Shown: piece after piece, positions 35,876 to 39,138 of the stretch
Numbering within the stretch: position 1 is the first letter of the stretch
Layout of the letters: each line of letters begins with the position of its first letter
NCBI RefSeq assembly: GCF_000520555.1
Contig: NZ_KI914863.1
Location: 41,188 to 80,325, forward strand
Reading direction: 5' to 3'
DNA: 39,138 bases
From: Arthrobacter sp. Br18
GTDB lineage: Bacteria > Actinomycetota > Actinomycetes > Actinomycetales > Micrococcaceae
Position numbers and translations under genes: made by a program
Notes under the pieces: generated by a model
Databases searched by the model: none
Seen by the model: only the letters and a program-made list of their open reading frames with translations
Told to the model about the DNA's origin: nothing

Positions 35876-36800
35876 GAAGCACAAGAGTAGCGCTACTACA
35901 AATATTCACCTACCGCTACCGCGGAAGTCCGTCCCGGGATTGTGGTGGGGGCTACTCGGGGTAACGGCCTTTTCCTTCACCGTGCCCTTCACCCGCGTGG
36001 CAGTGGAGGGAATGTCGCCATTGTTCATCGGCTCGGGCCGGGCGGTGGTAGCAGCAATACTGGCCGCTGCCGCGCTCCTTCTGACCCGGCAGCACCTGCC
36101 CCACGGTGCGCAGTGGGGACGGCTTGCCGTCATCGCCGGCGGAATCGTCGTGGGTTTCCCGCTTCTGACCTCCTTTGCCCTGACGACGGCAGACGCCAGT
36201 CACGGGGCGGTCGTAATCGCATTACTGCCAGCGGCAACCGCTACCGTGGCGGTGCTCCGTGGGCGGGAGCCGGCCCGGTCCGCTTTCTGGGTCGCGACTG
36301 CCGTGGGCGCGATCGCCGCTCTCGTCTTCGCCTCGATTCAGTCTGGCGGTCCCGGGCAGCTGGGCTGGGCGGATCTCCTGCTGATCGGGGCGGTCATCGC
36401 CGCTGCTGTCGGATACGCCGAAGGTGGTCTGATGGCACGTGAACTTGGTGCCTGGCAGACCGTGTCGTGGGCGTTGGTCCTGGCCTCACCGCTCATGGTC
36501 CTCCTCGCAGTCGTCTCGGTGGTCCAGGAACCACCATCGGGGACGCCCGTTCAATGGGTGTCCTTCGGCTACCTCGGCGTAGTGAGTATGTTCCTCGGAT
36601 TCTTCGCCTGGTACCGCGGTCTTGCCCTCGGACCCATGGCGCAGGTGAGCCAGATCCAACTCGTTCAGCCGGTACTCAGCATCTGCTGGGCGGGCCTCCT
36701 GCTCGGTGAGAATCTCACCAGAACCACCCTCGTTGGAGGTCTCGCCGTCGTTGTGTGCGCCGGTGTCGCCGTGCGCATACGGCTGAAGCCGGCGCCCTGA
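35874..36800 (+). CDS. EamA-family (DMT superfamily) transporter
   Basis: This 308-residue protein has about ten transmembrane helices in two EamA repeats (WWGLLGVTAFSFTVPFTRVA begins the first; LLIGAVIAAAVGYAEGG begins the second). Members export amino acids or other metabolites. The ATG at 35874 overlaps the divergent MocR start, and codons 5-8 lie in a 12-bp palindrome, so the true start may be later; no better in-frame start with a ribosome site is evident before the first helix. Pairing with MocR suggests effector-controlled export. Confidence 0.82.
   Translation: MKHKSSATTNIHLPLPRKSVPGLWWGLLGVTAFSFTVPFTRVAVEGMSPLFIGSGRAVVAAILAAAALLLTRQHLPHGAQWGRLAVIAGGIVVGFPLLTSFALTTADASHGAVVIALLPAATATVAVLRGREPARSAFWVATAVGAIAALVFASIQSGGPGQLGWADLLLIGAVIAAAVGYAEGGLMARELGAWQTVSWALVLASPLMVLLAVVSVVQEPPSGTPVQWVSFGYLGVVSMFLGFFAWYRGLALGPMAQVSQIQLVQPVLSICWAGLLLGENLTRTTLVGGLAVVVCAGVAVRIRLKPAP
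35886..35897. promoter_or_regulatory. 12-bp perfect palindrome at the divergent MocR/EamA start
   Basis: The perfect palindrome AGTAGCGCTACT lies 11 bp from the putative MocR start. A related half-site TACCGCTAC follows at about 35911-35919. It is a plausible MocR operator controlling both genes. Confidence 0.5.
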
Positions 36801-36913
36801 ATCTCGACGAGAGCTGATCGTGGACCCGGAGGAGCTCCACCGGGGATAACCGGCGATCCGGGGGTTGCAGGACAGAGCGAGTCTTCCTACACCCTGGCAA
36901 GGCCCGACAACGC

Positions 36914-37651
36914 CTACGCCTCCTTCTGGAGGTGGGGAGCGAGCTCACGTCCTTTTCTCAGGGTGTGCAGGAGATATCCATAGGACAGGGTTTCCCGGTC
37001 GGGGTGTGCTTCGATCCATGGACGAGCGCTTCCCTTGGGGAATTCCATGCTGATGACGGCCTGGAGCTCCTGGGGTGATGTGAAAGTCCAGCTGCTCATG
37101 ATGCGTTCCGTCGTTGCGCCCCGCTCTTTCCACCATCGCTGAATGTACTCGCCCGGTCCCTGGTGCGCGGCGGTGTTGGCGGTGTGGAGAAGTTCGGCGA
37201 ACTCGCCGTCCTGCTGGTCGTTGTCGATGACGACGAGCGTTCCGCCGGGCCGGAGCACGCGAAGGGCCTCGCGCAGGCCAGGATCGCAGTCGTTGGTGGG
37301 TGACGGGAAAAAGTAGGCGAACCGGGCATGGATGACGTCGATCGAAGCATCAGGAAGGGGGATGTGCTCAGCCGACCCGTGAAGGACGTCCGCCGCCGAG
37401 GTACGAGCCCGCGCCAACCCCAGGAGCGATCCGTCGGGCTCGACCCCGAACAGGCAGCGGGCGGTTCCTGCGTATCTGGTGAGCCAGAATCCGCTGCCGC
37501 ATCCCAGATCCAGGAGGTCCTTGTCCGACCAGGGCGCAGCGGCAACAAGGCCACTCCACAGGTTCCCGGCATGATCAATCGCTTCGTTCTCCGTCTCGTA
37601 GAGTTCGACATTGCGGCCTTGGTTCCACGCCTGGATGAAGTCGGACAGCAT
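36914..37651 (-). CDS. Class I SAM-dependent methyltransferase
   Basis: This 245-residue cytoplasmic methyltransferase has motif I LLDLGCGSG at about 46-54 and an acidic residue Glu71 after the second strand (LFGVEPDGS). ARFAYFFP and LRVLRPGGTLVVIDND are the later conserved motifs. The N-terminal 40 residues (FIQAWNQGRNVELYETEN) may form a lid. The ATG at 37651 with an AGGA site is chosen. The substrate is unknown; it is convergent with the EamA gene and divergent from the truncated glycosyltransferase. Confidence 0.85.
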   Translation of the reverse strand: MLSDFIQAWNQGRNVELYETENEAIDHAGNLWSGLVAAAPWSDKDLLDLGCGSGFWLTRYAGTARCLFGVEPDGSLLGLARARTSAADVLHGSAEHIPLPDASIDVIHARFAYFFPSPTNDCDPGLREALRVLRPGGTLVVIDNDQQDGEFAELLHTANTAAHQGPGEYIQRWWKERGATTERIMSSWTFTSPQELQAVISMEFPKGSARPWIEAHPDRETLSYGYLLHTLRKGRELAPHLQKEA

Positions 37652-37841
37652 GGTCCTAGCCTTGCACACCGCGCACAGCTACTCTGCCATCACGACTCTG
37701 CTCGGGCGGAAACCCGGTTATTCTCCGTATCGACACCGGCCTTTGGACCGGTGGAAATACTGACCATGTGCTCGCGCAGTCATCGATGAAGAAATCAGCC
37801 CCGGGACTCCCTGCCGGGGGACGAACGGACGGAGCAAATCG

Positions 37842-38369
37842 ATGAGACTAATGCTGGCCACGGCCGGGTCACAGGGTGACGTTGCGCCATTCGCCGAGCT
37901 GGCACGCCGCGCGATGACCGCGGGTCATGAGGTACGACTGGTCGCTCCCGACAACTCCGGAGTAGATCTGGTGGGGATCGATGTTGTCAGCATGGGTGTC
38001 GATTACGCCCGGATGATCGGGCAGCAGGGCGTATCGGTTGCTGCGGCGGTTCGCTCGTACCGCTCCGTGGTGCGGCCCATCATGCGCGGGGTCATTGTCG
38101 GCTCGGCGAGAGCCGCTCTTGAATTCCGCCCCGATGTGCTTGTTGTGCACCCGAAGGTACTTTCCGCGCCCCTGGTCGCCGACGTTCTCGGAATCCCGTA
38201 CGTGGTGGTCGAGATCGTTCCAGCGATGACCCCAACGGCAGCCTTTCCCGCCGCCGGCACCATCAGCCGCAGCGTCGGTCGCCTCAATCGCCTCACCTAT
38301 GGGGCCGCGACGGCGAGTGAGGCACTGTTCCGCCAGGACCTCGATGAGGTAGCAAGGCTCTTAGCCTGA
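37842..38369 (+). pseudogene. Glycosyltransferase (GT28/YjiC-like) N-terminal domain, truncated by an IS element
   Basis: The 175-residue frame begins MRLMLATAGSQGDVAPFAELARRA, the start of UDP-sugar glycosyltransferases of the GT1/GT28 type, including GSxGDxxP. It continues with RPDVLVVHPKVLSAPLVADVLGIPYV, the acceptor-domain helix-strand pattern. Full proteins are about 400 residues with a C-terminal donor domain; that half is missing. The frame stops (TGA, 38367-38369) just inside sequence I take as the IS1380-like left end. The remnant cannot bind the sugar donor. The ribosome site GGACGGAGC is present. Confidence 0.8.
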
Positions 38370-39138
38370 ATCCACCGGTCGGGTTTGGGCCGGGTCGGCG
38401 TTTTAAACGCGAAATGCCCGTCTGATCAAGGAAAATTTGACTTGTCTAGAGTTCAATTTCACCGATCAGAGGAGCATCCCGCAGATGCAAGTTTTCCATA
38501 GACCGGCCGCTGTTTCCAGCGCCTTTGATGATCCGAATCTTGTGTCTTCTGCCGGGCTGGTCCCGGCCATGGGCCTGGCACAGGCGACCGGGCTCGGCGA
38601 ACTGGCCGACGAACACGTGAAACTACCGGACTACTTCGGGGCGAACGCCGGCCTGAAAGTCACGGCACTCGTCGCGGGCATGGTCGCCGGAGCCGATTCC
38701 ATCGATGACATGGCCATGCTGCGCCACGGCGGAATGGGCAAACTCTTCAAAGGCACCTACGCGCCTTCCACGCTGGGATCATTTCTGCGTAAGTTCACCT
38801 TCGGGCACGTCCGCCAGCTCGAGGCGGCAGCGTCTCGCTGGCTCCCGGCTCTGGCCGCGGCGGCCCCGATCACCACCGGGATCGATGAGCTGGCCCTGGT
38901 GGATATCGATGACACGATCAAAGCGAGCTACGGATACAAGAAACAGGGCGCCGGTTACGGTTACTCCGGGGTCAAGGGCCTGAACGCGCTGATCGGCACC
39001 GTTACGACCACCGAGACCGCGCCGGTCATCGTCGGGGCCCGCCTGCGCAAGGGCGCCACCAGCTCAGCGCGGGGCGCCGGTAAATTCGTGGCCGACACCC
39101 TGGCCGCCGTGGGTAGGCTGCGGTCGGCCGATGCGGAG
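38365..39138 (+). mobile_element. IS1380-like insertion sequence (right part outside window)
   Basis: The left boundary is inferred near 38365, where glycosyltransferase similarity ends and the 115-bp leader of the transposase begins. The leader has a 7-bp inverted repeat TCTGATC (38421-38427) with GATCAGA (38464-38470). The terminal inverted repeat and target duplication cannot be confirmed because the right end is outside the window. Confidence 0.75.
38485..39138 (+). CDS. IS1380-family transposase, N-terminal part (runs off right edge)
   Basis: The first 218 codons are open and reach the window edge. The helical N-terminus includes GLGELADEHVKLPDYFGANAG and MLRHGGMGKLFKGTYAPST, and LVDIDDTIKASYGYKKQGAG holds the first catalytic aspartate region of IS1380 transposases. 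ATG at 38485 follows a GAGGAG site. The remaining catalytic residues would lie in the missing half. Whether the element is active cannot be judged. Confidence 0.93.
   Translation, partial: MQVFHRPAAVSSAFDDPNLVSSAGLVPAMGLAQATGLGELADEHVKLPDYFGANAGLKVTALVAGMVAGADSIDDMAMLRHGGMGKLFKGTYAPSTLGSFLRKFTFGHVRQLEAAASRWLPALAAAAPITTGIDELALVDIDDTIKASYGYKKQGAGYGYSGVKGLNALIGTVTTTETAPVIVGARLRKGATSSARGAGKFVADTLAAVGRLRSADAE

Noticed and set aside
34460-38369. A natural-product biosynthetic cluster (MocR, EamA, methyltransferase, glycosyltransferase)
   Set aside because: No core biosynthetic enzyme is present, the genes are on alternating strands and the glycosyltransferase is truncated, so I treat it as accessory genes rather than a cluster.

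Overview
The window looks like chromosomal DNA of a high-GC actinobacterium, most likely Micrococcaceae and Arthrobacter-like. The evidence is GC-rich codon use, frequent GTG/TTG starts, actinobacterial gene forms (split sdhC/sdhD, glyA near folD and purU), and the gene order nucleoside operon - M20 amidohydrolase - manC - sdhCDAB. The genus is inferred from memory of such clusters, not from a search. Both ends look like assembly or rearrangement boundaries: a perfect 528-bp tandem duplication at the left, and an IS1380-type element cut by the right edge.

Layout. (1) 1-1013: tandem duplication carrying pieces of a dedA-like gene and of deoA. (2) 879-7924, leftward: nucleoside uptake and salvage operon (BMP lipoprotein, two-domain ATPase, two permeases, cdd, deoA), with a terminator-like hairpin after the first gene. 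(3) 8268-10642, leftward: M20 amidohydrolase and mannose-1-phosphate guanylyltransferase. (4) 10776-14476, rightward: sdhCDAB with a recognisable promoter and a strong terminator. (5) 14548-18119, leftward and tightly packed: xthA, trpS, an RNA ligase/phosphodiesterase-like gene and a YihY membrane protein. (6) 18179-19702: a small membrane protein diverging from a secreted CHRD-like protein, with two perfect palindromes between them. (7) 19737-22418, leftward: an ABC-2 exporter (one ATPase, two permeases). (8) 22501-27120: one-carbon block with glyA, a 60-residue cysteine-rich small ORF and folD leftward, then a frameshifted flavin monooxygenase-like gene and purU rightward. (9) 27166-34292, rightward: gamma-carbonic-anhydrase-like protein, ROK repressor, a ChvE/MmsAB-type sugar importer and a Gfo/Idh/MocA oxidoreductase. 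(10) 34460-39138: accessory end with a MocR regulator diverging from an EamA transporter, a methyltransferase, a glycosyltransferase truncated to 175 residues, and the IS1380-like transposase.

How the genes work together. The BMP/ABC genes bring nucleosides in, Cdd deaminates cytidine and DeoA splits pyrimidine nucleosides. GlyA makes methylene-THF, FolD interconverts it with formyl-THF and PurU releases formate from formyl-THF. The ROK protein probably controls the adjacent sugar importer.

Most of the window is ordinary housekeeping. The best candidate for something undescribed is the 60-codon CCxxxCC ORF (23382-23564), whose start overlaps the glyA stop and whose stop overlaps the folD start. 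Next in interest are the palindrome pair upstream of the CHRD gene, the overlapping divergent starts of the MocR/EamA pair, and the left-edge duplication.
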